A stretch of 64,000 nucleotides of DNA from Planctomycetota bacterium. Lineage in GTDB: Bacteria; Planctomycetota; Phycisphaerae; Phycisphaerales; UBA1924. A program made the translations under genes and the position numbers. Location of the stretch: contig JAFLCN010000019.1 of the NCBI GenBank assembly GCA_017303555.1, forward strand, positions 1 through 64,000, given 5' to 3'. Shown here one piece after another: positions 16,212 to 24,233 of the stretch (positions are counted from its first letter, which is position 1; every line of letters begins with the position of its first letter). Under the pieces are notes generated by a model that was not told where the DNA came from, searched no databases, and worked only from the letters and a program-made list of their open reading frames with translations.

Positions 16212-18467
16212 ATGATTTGCTCACTGCGGAACTTGGCCCGGACGGGCGCGTGCGTGTTTGCTTTCGGTGCGTTCGGCCGGGCGCTCCCCGATCCGGCTCC
16301 CGCTGAGGCCCCGGTTGCAACCCCGGTCGCAGAGTCCGCGCCGACCGACGCCGCGGCCGTTGCACCCGCCGCGGCCGAAGCGCCGCTCACCGAGCGCCGC
16401 GTGTACGACCTTTGGGCCGAGCACGAATACCAATCGATGATCGTTCCCTACAAGGCATCTGCCTTCGCCGATCCGAAATGGGACGAACAGGTGGACGAGC
16501 TCTTCCGGATCTCGGGGAAGAACTTCGCGCTCCGCGCGGCACACTCGGACCGCCAGGTCGAGCTCGTCAAGGGGCTTGTGGCGGCCGGCTGCAAGGATCC
16601 TCTTGTCGCGTCGATGGCCATCGGATATCAGCTCGGCAGCAACGCGCCCAAAACCAAGCTCGGGCGGGCGATCGAGGACTCCGAAGAGCTTCTGGAAACG
16701 CTGCGCACGAACAACTACAGCAAGATCCGTCAATGGCGGATCGCCGTCTTCATCCTCTCGCAGAAAAACTCGATCGGAGAGACCAGATCGCAGCTCGCGG
16801 CCGCGTCTTCGCTGTGCGAGGACACCCTGGTGGCCGCGGCATCCGAGCCCGGCCTGAGCCCGATGGCCGAGCGGCTCATTCTCGACAAATTCAAATTCGA
16901 TCTCGACAGCTCGGTTTCGTGCTACTCGCGGGCCGTCTGCGACAAGATCAGCGCGAGCAGCGCTTCGGCTTGGATGAAGGGAAGCTTGCTCGGCGAGTAT
17001 CACCTGAAAGAGGCGTGGAAAAGGCGCGGCACCGGCTGGGCGGGCGAGGTCAACGATGCGGGCTGGAAGGGATTTGCGTCGGAGCTCGCCGAATCACACG
17101 ACGGTTTTCTTGCCGCGTACCAGGCCGATCCGTCGCGTCCGGAGCCGCCCTCGCAGCTCATCCGCGTCGTGGCGGCTTCGCACGACTTCCCCAATGAGAC
17201 GGAGGCGATGTGGTTCGACCGTGCCGTCAAGGCGCAGTTCGATCACGCCAACGCATACCTCGCCCGTCGCTGGTTCCTGCGCCCGCGTTGGGGCGGCAGC
17301 CACGAAGAGATGCTCAGGCTTGCCGAGGGCTGGGCCGCAAGCAAACGCTTCGACACCCGCGTGCCGGAGATGTACCTGTGGACGCTCGACGACATCTGCG
17401 AAGATCGGGGCGAATACGAGAGCATCTGGCAGCAGCCCGGAGTGCTCGCAACGGTCGAAGCGATCCGCGACGGTTACCTCGCACAGAAGGACCCGTACTT
17501 CAACACCATCCTGAGCCGCATCGCCCACATGTTCTGGCTGGCGGGCAAGCGCGCCGAGGCCAAAGACCTGGTGGATCGTCTCTCCGACGGCTTTGTGCCC
17601 GGCGCCGGGAGCGCGGTGCGCGTGTACCAGAACGAGTTCGGCGCGGTCCATGCGTACGCCCCGGCGATCCGCGCGACGGCGCTCGCAGCGGACGAGGCGG
17701 CCGACCTGAACAACTTCGACAAGGCGGTCACGCTCCTGACAGAAGCCAAAGCGGCGCACGCCGACCTGCCCGAATCCGCCGCGAAGGCGGTTGACCGCGC
17801 GATCGAATTGTTCAAGTTCCGCAAGCAGTTCGCCTCCCGCGAGTGGGCATCGATCCTGCTCGGGAGCTCTCCAGAAGCGTTCTTCGAGAGCTCGCAGTCC
17901 CGCGGCGCCTGGGTGATCTCCAACGACTCGATCAAACTGGCGGCAAAGAACTCCTGGTGGGGCGACCTGCGGTTCATTCCCAAAGTCGGGAAGCGCTACG
18001 AGCTGCGTTCACGCATCGTCGCGCCGGCCGACGGGCAATCCGAGAAATGCCAGGCCGGGTTCATGATCTACCACAACGTGGGCAGCAACAACCCGTACTG
18101 GCAATCGGTCATGGCCGCGCCGCTCATGAAGACCTGGTCCACCGGCGTCTGCTGGGACACCGACGACTCCAAGCCGATGGAGTCGGGCAATCCGGTCGAT
18201 CTGCTCGTCAAGGTTTGGGATGACGAGGTCGTGATCCGGATCGACGGCAACGTCGTCTACGCGGGCTCCGCCGTGCGCCCGGATCGCGTCGCTCCGCTGC
18301 GCGATCAACTCGGGTTCTGTGCGCTCGATCACGACCCGGCCTCCGCGCCGGTCGAGTTCCGCGAACCCGCCGTCCGCCTGCTCCAAGCGAGGCCGAGCGA
18401 ACTGGGAAAGATCGAGCGGCCGGTCCGCAGGCCGCGGGACGAGGAAGAGATCAAGCCGCGTTTCTGA
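16212..18467 (+). CDS. large secreted protein, helical repeat plus C-terminal beta domain
   Basis: 751 aa. A short hydrophobic N-terminus (about 8-24) and an Ala/Pro/Thr linker suggest export. Residues 60-560 are helical. The segment around Ala-Tyr-Leu-Ala-Arg-Arg-Trp-Phe-Leu-Arg-Pro-Arg-Trp-Gly-Gly (about 345-360) resembles DUF4034-type proteins, where a Pro-x-Trp-Gly-Gly motif ends a helical repeat. Residues 570-720 look like a concanavalin/3-keto-disaccharide-hydrolase-like beta sandwich (...Val-Asp-Leu-Leu-Val-Lys-Val-Trp-Asp-Asp-Glu-Val-Val-Ile-Arg-Ile-Asp-Gly-Asn). Function unknown; carbohydrate binding is possible. It stands alone on this strand and is convergent with the cupin gene. 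Confidence 0.65.
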   Translation: MICSLRNLARTGACVFAFGAFGRALPDPAPAEAPVATPVAESAPTDAAAVAPAAAEAPLTERRVYDLWAEHEYQSMIVPYKASAFADPKWDEQVDELFRISGKNFALRAAHSDRQVELVKGLVAAGCKDPLVASMAIGYQLGSNAPKTKLGRAIEDSEELLETLRTNNYSKIRQWRIAVFILSQKNSIGETRSQLAAASSLCEDTLVAAASEPGLSPMAERLILDKFKFDLDSSVSCYSRAVCDKISASSASAWMKGSLLGEYHLKEAWKRRGTGWAGEVNDAGWKGFASELAESHDGFLAAYQADPSRPEPPSQLIRVVAASHDFPNETEAMWFDRAVKAQFDHANAYLARRWFLRPRWGGSHEEMLRLAEGWAASKRFDTRVPEMYLWTLDDICEDRGEYESIWQQPGVLATVEAIRDGYLAQKDPYFNTILSRIAHMFWLAGKRAEAKDLVDRLSDGFVPGAGSAVRVYQNEFGAVHAYAPAIRATALAADEAADLNNFDKAVTLLTEAKAAHADLPESAAKAVDRAIELFKFRKQFASREWASILLGSSPEAFFESSQSRGAWVISNDSIKLAAKNSWWGDLRFIPKVGKRYELRSRIVAPADGQSEKCQAGFMIYHNVGSNNPYWQSVMAAPLMKTWSTGVCWDTDDSKPMESGNPVDLLVKVWDDEVVIRIDGNVVYAGSAVRPDRVAPLRDQLGFCALDHDPASAPVEFREPAVRLLQARPSELGKIERPVRRPRDEEEIKPRF

Positions 18468-18502
18468 TCGGCCCCGAAGGCTCCCGTTCCTCTCGAATTT
18501 CT

Positions 18503-19033
18503 TCACAACGGATTCGGGCCGAGAATCGTGATGCCGAACTCCGGCGCCGATTGCATTGTGCGCTCGATCAGGGTTTTCTGTGAAGGGGGCTGCCCGGACG
18601 CATCCTGCGCGCTGACCTTGGCAAAGAAGGCTTCGAAGTTCCCGCCCGGATTCACCACCACCAGCATCCGCGCCGCGCTCTGCGAGCGGTTCTTGAACGT
18701 GTGCGCCGTTCCACGCGGGCCGAAGACCGATGCGCCCTTCGCGGCAACAACCGGTTTGCCCGATTTGCCCGTGCGATCACCCGCCTCGCACACCCAGAAC
18801 GTCACCTCGCCCTCAAGAACATAGAAGAACTCATCCTCGCGCTCGTGGACGTGCGGGGGCGGGCCGCCGCCGGGCGCGACCTCGTCTTCCACGCATTGAA
18901 ACGTGCCGCCGGATTGGGCGCTGCTGAGCTTTCCCACGATCACGTCGCCGCCGGGCGCATGATGGGTCGCGCCCTGACCGGGCGCAACAAACCTCGGGCC
19001 CAAACCGCTTGCGGGTGCTGCCGGAATCGTCAT
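18503..19033 (-). CDS. cupin-domain protein
   Basis: 176 aa. One cupin fold with the metal-site motif Pro-Pro-Pro-His-Val-His-Glu-Arg-Glu-Asp-Glu-Phe-Phe-Tyr-Val-Leu-Glu-Gly near residues 57-74 and Gly-Thr-Ala-His-Thr-Phe near 110-115, giving the His/His/Glu/His set. Likely a small-molecule-binding or dioxygenase-like protein. ATG 19033 overlaps the stop of the upstream 703-aa gene as ATGA, so translation is coupled. Longer in-frame extensions upstream lie inside the other gene and are unlikely. Confidence 0.82.
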   Translation of the reverse strand: MTIPAAPASGLGPRFVAPGQGATHHAPGGDVIVGKLSSAQSGGTFQCVEDEVAPGGGPPPHVHEREDEFFYVLEGEVTFWVCEAGDRTGKSGKPVVAAKGASVFGPRGTAHTFKNRSQSAARMLVVVNPGGNFEAFFAKVSAQDASGQPPSQKTLIERTMQSAPEFGITILGPNPL

Positions 19034-21141
19034 TGCTCGTTTCGCTCCATCGCTCGGATCACCTCGGCGGCGCGCACGCACGCGAACGCTTTCGATTCCG
19101 CCGCCTCTTCCGATTGAGCATAGCGGCACACGACCGCAACCTGCTCGCGCCACGAAGCCAGAAGCACGAACCGCGGATCGGGGGAGCCCGTCGCGATGGC
19201 GCAGATCCCTTTCAGCGGGGCCGGCGCGGACGGAACCGGCCCCGCGGCCGCAAGCCCGCGCGAGAGCCTGGCCGCAAGCCCGATGATCGCGTGATCGTCC
19301 GCGCCGCGCCGGGCGGATGCGGCGGCATTCGCGTTCAGGTCCGTTTCCGTGCTCTCGATCAACGCGGGCAGCGCCGCCGCGGCACGTGCGACCTGTTCAG
19401 CGAGCGCCCCGTCTCCCAGCCACCAACCGCCCCACCCGTCGAGCGGATCATTGCCATCCGAGGCAAGCGACTCGCACTCGGCAACGTCGATCGCCAACTG
19501 AAGCACGATCCCGATCGCGCGGAGGCGCGCCGCGTTGCCGTCGCCACCCGAGGTTGCGCCGGGTTTCATCACGGCCCCGACTCCTCGTTTCCAGGCCAAA
19601 CGCTCGCGGTCGATCAACGCGAGCGCGGCGGCACCCTTTCCGCCGAGCAGCTTCTCGAGGTCGGGCGCTTTCTCGCGCAGGGCCTTCTCGCCGGGCAGTT
19701 CCATCAGGTCGGCAACATCGGTCGCCAGGTTCCGCAGGGCACCGATCGACCGATCTCGTGATTTGGGGTCGGCAACCTCCTTCGCGAGCTTGAGCAAGCC
19801 GTCGGTAAACGGGCGGGCGCTCTCGCGCGCGACGGGCTCGCCGGTTGCCGCGGGATCTCGGAGTGCGGCGCTCGCGCGGTGCAGCACCTGCATCAACTCA
19901 ATGTTGTCGGAGAACAGGTTGACCGCCGCGATCACGCCGGGGTCGCCCGCGGCCTGGGGGTTGCTCGCGACGCGTGCCAGCGCTTCGAGCATCTCGGTTT
20001 GCGAAGCCCTGGTGAGGTCGGAGATCGAACGCAGCGCCGGCCGCAACTGGCGAACAACGGCCTTGTCATCGGAGAACGCGGTGCGTTGGGCCGCTCGTTG
20101 CAGCCAGCGCTCCAGCTTGACCCATCCGACCGTTTCGCGGGCTTCCTCGGGCATCACCTCGACCGCCGCAAACAACGCACGCTCGAGTTGCTTGGCCTGC
20201 GGATCGGGCGAGAGAGCATCGAGCAACGAGAAGATGCGTCCGAGCGCTGCCAGACGCATCAGTCGCGCTAGCCCGTTCTCGCCCCGGGAGGCTTCACCCA
20301 CCTCCGCCGATGCGTGCGCCAGCTCGGACATCCAGCGCCGGTAGACGCCCGCCGCAACCTGTTTCTCGCGCCCAACGGGCCACGCCGCTTCCGCGATCAG
20401 ACGGGCCATCGCCCGCCCGCCCGGCCGGTACGCGATCCAGGTTTCCGCAAGTTCGCAGCGCTTTCGCAGCGCGTCGATCGACGACGCGTCGGTGCCCAGG
20501 CCGGTGACATCCGGCCACGCGGCGATCGTCGCATCCGCTGCTTCCGGCCACGGCCAAAGGCTCGGTGCCCCGGCCGGCGCGTGCAAACCCTGGAGCAACT
20601 CGGCGAACGCGTTGCGGAGCGCGCGATCGAGTGCCTCCGGACTCGCGGACGCTTCGTTCAGCGCGTTCATGTCCGAAGCCAGCAGCCCAAGCGCATCGAC
20701 GCTCATCCGCCGGCCATCGAACCACTTGAAGGCGGCTTCGCGATCGACCATGAGCATCGTTCCTGCCGCAACAAGGAACGTGCCCCCGACGCCCTTCGAC
20801 TCACCGGTCTCGAGCAGCCGTGCGGCCGCAGAGAGATACGCCCGCTTTGCTTCGATCTCCGGCGCACGCGTGCCCGATTCGCCCATCGCCGCGAGTTGCT
20901 CACGTGCCTGCGCGGCGAGCGCCGCGGCCGCTACGCCACTCCCCGCTTTCGGCTCGTCGCTCGCGAATTGCAACCTTTGCGCAAACACTCCGTCCGCCAG
21001 CAACAGCGAGCAGGCTGCCGCCTCAAGCCAGCGCCCGCGCGTACACCTTTTCCAGTTCCGCCACCATCGTCTCGGCGCTGAACCGCACGCGGCAGAGTTC
21101 CCTTCCGGTGTTGGCCATCCGCGTTCGATCATCGGGAGCAT
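19030..21141 (-). CDS. large Ala-rich helical protein, unknown function
   Basis: Up to 703 aa, start uncertain. Residues 31-55 (basic, then hydrophobic, ending Val-Phe-Ala-Gln) look like a signal peptide, which would make the reading frame overlap the end of the upstream glycosyltransferase gene by about 120 bases from ATG 21141; a later TTG or GTG start is possible. The mature part is almost entirely Ala/Leu/Glu/Arg helices with no recognised motif. The TGA overlaps the ATG of the cupin gene. Likely a secreted or periplasmic helical scaffold. Codon use matches neighbours, so the gene is credible. Confidence 0.6.
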   Translation of the reverse strand: MLPMIERGWPTPEGNSAACGSAPRRWWRNWKRCTRGRWLEAAACSLLLADGVFAQRLQFASDEPKAGSGVAAAALAAQAREQLAAMGESGTRAPEIEAKRAYLSAAARLLETGESKGVGGTFLVAAGTMLMVDREAAFKWFDGRRMSVDALGLLASDMNALNEASASPEALDRALRNAFAELLQGLHAPAGAPSLWPWPEAADATIAAWPDVTGLGTDASSIDALRKRCELAETWIAYRPGGRAMARLIAEAAWPVGREKQVAAGVYRRWMSELAHASAEVGEASRGENGLARLMRLAALGRIFSLLDALSPDPQAKQLERALFAAVEVMPEEARETVGWVKLERWLQRAAQRTAFSDDKAVVRQLRPALRSISDLTRASQTEMLEALARVASNPQAAGDPGVIAAVNLFSDNIELMQVLHRASAALRDPAATGEPVARESARPFTDGLLKLAKEVADPKSRDRSIGALRNLATDVADLMELPGEKALREKAPDLEKLLGGKGAAALALIDRERLAWKRGVGAVMKPGATSGGDGNAARLRAIGIVLQLAIDVAECESLASDGNDPLDGWGGWWLGDGALAEQVARAAAALPALIESTETDLNANAAASARRGADDHAIIGLAARLSRGLAAAGPVPSAPAPLKGICAIATGSPDPRFVLLASWREQVAVVCRYAQSEEAAESKAFACVRAAEVIRAMERNEQ

Positions 21142-22249
21142 CGTACATCCGCTTCACCGCGTTCCGAAGCCCTTCGAGATCGCGGGGCTGAAGCAAGTAG
21201 CCGGTCTGGCCATCGAGGCAGATTTCCCTCGTGCCGTCCACGTCGTAGGCGATGACGGGTACGCCGCAGAGCAGAGCCTGGGGAACCGTCCGAGGCAGCC
21301 CCTCGCGATACGAGGGATGCGCCAGCACATCCATCGCCCGCATCATCTCGGGCACGCGCTCGCTGGGGACGAGCCCGGTCGTGACCACGCGATCGGCGAG
21401 GCCCATCTCGGCCACGCGTTTGAGCAGACGATCGCGCCACCAGCCGTCGCCGACCCAAAGCAGTTTCCAGTTCGGATTGGCCTTGAGATCGGTTCCGAGC
21501 GCATCGAGCAAATCGTCGTGACCTTTGAGTTCGGCAAGGCGTGCGACCGTGCCGATCACAAAGTCCATAGGCGAAAGGCCGAGCGAATCGCGCACACCGA
21601 CGGATGTGAACGGCTGGCCGCGGGCATCTCGGGCGTCGATATACCGCTCGACTTCCATCCCGCTGTAAACGGTGCTGTATTGGTCGGGCGTACCGATCTT
21701 CTCCGCGAGAAACTGCTCAGTCATTGCGTTGGCAACCGAGACGATTGTGTGGCAACGCCGCGCCGCGAACTTCTCGCTGGCGATGTAGATCGCATTCGTG
21801 CGGGGCTTGAGAAACTTGTGGAACGGCGGGCCGTGGATGGTGTGAACGACGCCGAGCTTGTGCCCCGTTTTCTTCATACGCGCCGCTTCAGTCCATGCCG
21901 CCGCACGCCCGAGCACGCCCGCTTTGCTGCTGTGCGTGTGCACAATGTCGGGCTTGAGATCGCGGATCAGGCTCCGCAGCGCGAAATAGCAGCGAAGATC
22001 TTTCAACGGGTTGATCTCGCGCACCATGCTCTTCACTTCGTGCATGCCGATCCGCCGCTCTTCGGGCGTGTGCGGATCTGGGCAGCGAAAGCTGTCGGCT
22101 CGCTCGAAGAGCGAACCTTCGGGACCAAAGATCGGCCCGAACGCAAGATGCACATCGTGGCCGAGGCGTGTCTGCCCCTCGCACGAGAGAACCGTGTTCT
22201 CCTGCGAGCCTCCGAGGATCAGGCGGGTGGAGATGTGGAGGATGCGCAT
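21023..22249 (-). CDS. GT4-family glycosyltransferase
   Basis: About 408 aa from ATG 22249 (Met-Arg-Ile-Leu-His-Ile). A retaining GT-B glycosyltransferase that moves a sugar from a nucleotide donor. Features: Gly-Gly-Ser-Gln-Glu-Asn-Thr near the N-terminus (acceptor-side loop), His-Thr-His-Ser-Ser-Lys-Ala-Gly near residue 102, Thr-Val-Ala-Arg-Leu-Ala-Glu-Leu-Lys-Gly near 235, and the donor-site Pro-Ser-Tyr-Arg-Glu-Gly-Leu-Pro-Arg-Thr-Val-Pro-Gln-Ala near 315 (GT4 E-x7-E region, with the second Glu replaced). Its ends overlap both neighbours: 31 bases with the zinc-ribbon gene, and the start region of the 703-aa gene. Confidence 0.85.
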   Translation of the reverse strand: MRILHISTRLILGGSQENTVLSCEGQTRLGHDVHLAFGPIFGPEGSLFERADSFRCPDPHTPEERRIGMHEVKSMVREINPLKDLRCYFALRSLIRDLKPDIVHTHSSKAGVLGRAAAWTEAARMKKTGHKLGVVHTIHGPPFHKFLKPRTNAIYIASEKFAARRCHTIVSVANAMTEQFLAEKIGTPDQYSTVYSGMEVERYIDARDARGQPFTSVGVRDSLGLSPMDFVIGTVARLAELKGHDDLLDALGTDLKANPNWKLLWVGDGWWRDRLLKRVAEMGLADRVVTTGLVPSERVPEMMRAMDVLAHPSYREGLPRTVPQALLCGVPVIAYDVDGTREICLDGQTGYLLQPRDLEGLRNAVKRMYDAPDDRTRMANTGRELCRVRFSAETMVAELEKVYARALA

Positions 22250-22737
22250 GCGGGCGGATTGTTGATAGGCGAGCCGCACTCGGGACACCGAGAAGCCCGA
22301 ATCCCGGACAAGTCATGATTGCACTTGAGACAGCGGGTAAAGTCCAACTCGCCGCGCGACCACCAGAGCTTCCATTGAAGAAGCCCAAGGATCAGCACCG
22401 GAATCCAAAGTGGCAATATGAAGTCGATTGTTCCCTGGGAGTTCTTTGATACCCATGGGATCTTCGGAATCTGGGCAAAGTCGATCGACCCCGAACGAAG
22501 ACGGGCACCTGCATGCAGCCCCTGCTCATCAATGACATTTGGATACGTTTGCAGGACCGAAAGGTAAACAACTCCGGGATAAAGCGAGACCACCGGACCG
22601 CCATGCTTTCCCAAATAGCTCGCGCCGGCGGTGAAGCAAAAGGACAGCCCCAAAAACACAACTGACATGATCACGCAACTCGCGGTGCAACGAATCAACG
22701 CGCGAGACCTCACGCCTGCACTCCGTACTTCACCCAC
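22219..22737 (-). CDS. membrane protein with C-terminal zinc ribbon
   Basis: 172 aa, or 149 if it starts at Met24. Two hydrophobic segments (about 23-45 and 105-122) flank a periplasmic loop. The C-terminus carries Cys-Leu-Lys-Cys-Asn-His-Asp-Leu-Ser-Gly-Ile-Arg...Arg-Cys-Pro-Glu-Cys-Gly, a rubredoxin-like zinc ribbon attached to membrane proteins in many planctomycetes. Start region overlaps the truA stop by 28 bases and its end overlaps the GT4 start. Function unknown. Probably co-transcribed with truA and the glycosyltransferase. Confidence 0.7.
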   Translation of the reverse strand: MGEVRSAGVRSRALIRCTASCVIMSVVFLGLSFCFTAGASYLGKHGGPVVSLYPGVVYLSVLQTYPNVIDEQGLHAGARLRSGSIDFAQIPKIPWVSKNSQGTIDFILPLWIPVLILGLLQWKLWWSRGELDFTRCLKCNHDLSGIRASRCPECGSPINNPPACASSTSPPA

Positions 22738-23585
22738 TCCAAAAACAACCCCGTCGGCGGCAGCGTCGGCCCCGCCTTCGCTCGATCCCGCGATTCGAGA
22801 ATCGCCGGCATGTCATCCGCTCGCTTCATTCCCCGCCCCACTTCAATCAGCGTGCCCGCGACGATCCGGACCATGTTCCACAAAAAGCCGTTGCCATCGA
22901 CCTCAATCCGCACGCGATCATCGCGCACCTTGATCACATCGAGTCTGTAGATCGTGCGAACGGTCGTCTGCCGTCCGTGCCCAGCCGCGGCAAAGCCGGC
23001 GAAATCATGCTCGCCAACCAGCACCGCCGCCGCCCGCTGCATCGCTTCGACATCGAGCGTGTCCCACACGTGATGCACGAACTTGCGATCAAAGAGCTCC
23101 CTCGACTTTGCGTTGTGAATCGAGTAGGAATATCCCTTGCTCGTGCAGTCGCTGATCGGGTCGAACTCAGTATCGACAACCTCCGCGCCCTTCACGACGA
23201 CATCGTCGGGCAGTTTTCCGTTCAGGGCCCGCACCAGCGCCTCCGGCCCGCGCGAAATCGGCCACCCCGCCGCACCGTTTTCTTCTCCGTTGCACGTGAA
23301 CGCCGCGACCTGTCCGCGCGCGTGCACGCCGCTATCGGTCCGGCTCGCACCACGTAGTTCCACCATCTCGCGCACGACCTCGCGCACCGCCCGTTCGACC
23401 ACACCCTGCACGGTCCGCAGCGCGACGCGGCCTTCCGTACCGGGCGTCAGCGTCGGATCGATCAGCTTGGTCGAGCCGGTTTTTTCCGAATGCTCAAGCG
23501 TCGGCTCCTGCTTCTGCCAGCCGCAGAAGTCGGTGCCGTCGTACGCAATCGTGATCTTGTATCGAACGTTTGAACTCAAGCCCAA
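22710..23585 (-). CDS. truA: tRNA pseudouridine(38-40) synthase
   Basis: 291 aa. Makes pseudouridine in the tRNA anticodon arm. The N-terminus Tyr-Lys-Ile-Thr-Ile-Ala-Tyr-Asp-Gly-Thr-Asp-Phe-Cys-Gly-Trp-Gln-Lys-Gln is diagnostic. The catalytic Asp is in Gly-Ala-Ser-Arg-Thr-Asp-Ser-Gly-Val-His-Ala near residue 81-91. An inserted stretch of about 25 residues (28-52) after the first motif makes it slightly longer than E. coli TruA (270 aa). Later landmarks Phe-Leu-Trp-Asn-Met-Val-Arg and Gly-Leu-Phe-Leu match. Confidence 0.94.
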   Translation of the reverse strand: MGLSSNVRYKITIAYDGTDFCGWQKQEPTLEHSEKTGSTKLIDPTLTPGTEGRVALRTVQGVVERAVREVVREMVELRGASRTDSGVHARGQVAAFTCNGEENGAAGWPISRGPEALVRALNGKLPDDVVVKGAEVVDTEFDPISDCTSKGYSYSIHNAKSRELFDRKFVHHVWDTLDVEAMQRAAAVLVGEHDFAGFAAAGHGRQTTVRTIYRLDVIKVRDDRVRIEVDGNGFLWNMVRIVAGTLIEVGRGMKRADDMPAILESRDRAKAGPTLPPTGLFLEWVKYGVQA

Positions 23586-23594
23586 GGCTACGCG

Positions 23595-23870
23595 CTAATC
23601 GCCCCCTCCACCGCCTCCATCGCCCCCGCCCCCATCGGAGCCAGAACCGCAGCCGCCCGCGTCATGGCCGCCGGAATCGTGACCGTGATGACCGGCCGAG
23701 TCCGATGAATCGCCTCCGGCGCCGAACCACATCCACGATCCGCCATCACAGTTTGTTGCAGGTCCGGTACCGGCGATGCCCCGCCGGATGCCGCGGAATG
23801 CCAGCACGATCAGCCACACAAAGCCCACGATCGCCGTCGAGAGTGCCGCAGTGATGAACCAAGTCGCCAT
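23595..23870 (-). CDS. small Gly/Asp/His-rich membrane protein
   Basis: 91 aa from ATG 23870, supported by an AAGGAG Shine-Dalgarno. Residues 1-28 hold one membrane helix. The tail is Gly/Ser/Asp/His-rich and ends in long runs of Gly broken by Asp, a composition like C-terminal tails of some bacterial envelope proteins. The His/Asp content could bind metal, but this is a guess. The upstream in-frame extension crosses poor sequence and is not used. It precedes truA by only 9 bases and is likely co-transcribed with it. Confidence 0.6.
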   Translation of the reverse strand: MATWFITAALSTAIVGFVWLIVLAFRGIRRGIAGTGPATNCDGGSWMWFGAGGDSSDSAGHHGHDSGGHDAGGCGSGSDGGGGDGGGGGGD

Positions 23871-24049
23871 GCGCTTACTCCTTTCGTTTTCGAGGCTTGG
23901 AACCTGTCGTTCACTTCGGACAAATTGTACCTGACCGCGCGACAAAGCGACAAAAACAAGCCTGTTTTGCAGCGTTTTCACGACGCATCCACAACCTGTT
24001 GTGGTTGGCGATCACTATTCCATTGCAGAATTCACGCGAACCGAACGGG

Positions 24050-24214
24050 TCAGTGCTTCTTCTGCACCACCACGCGTTCGACCGGATCTTGCGGCTTGTC
24101 CTTGAAGCGCTTGTGCTCGGCATCCGCCCAGCGATCGGCGAACTTCCACCACCAAAGAACGAAGGGCGGTCCGAGGATCGCCGTTCCGATCATGATGATC
24201 CACATCGCCGTCAT
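24050..24214 (-). CDS. small membrane protein next to nuoG
   Basis: 54 aa from the second Met; a start at 24244 would overlap nuoG by 11 bases. One helix (about residues 3-23, ending Trp-Trp-Trp-Lys-Phe-Ala-Asp-Arg-Trp) is followed by a short charged tail. Placement straight after nuoG suggests a small accessory subunit or assembly factor, but that is inference. Short length keeps confidence moderate. Confidence 0.5.
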   Translation of the reverse strand: MTAMWIIMIGTAILGPPFVLWWWKFADRWADAEHKRFKDKPQDPVERVVVQKKH

Positions 24215-24233
24215 CGACCGCTCACAGCTCCAC

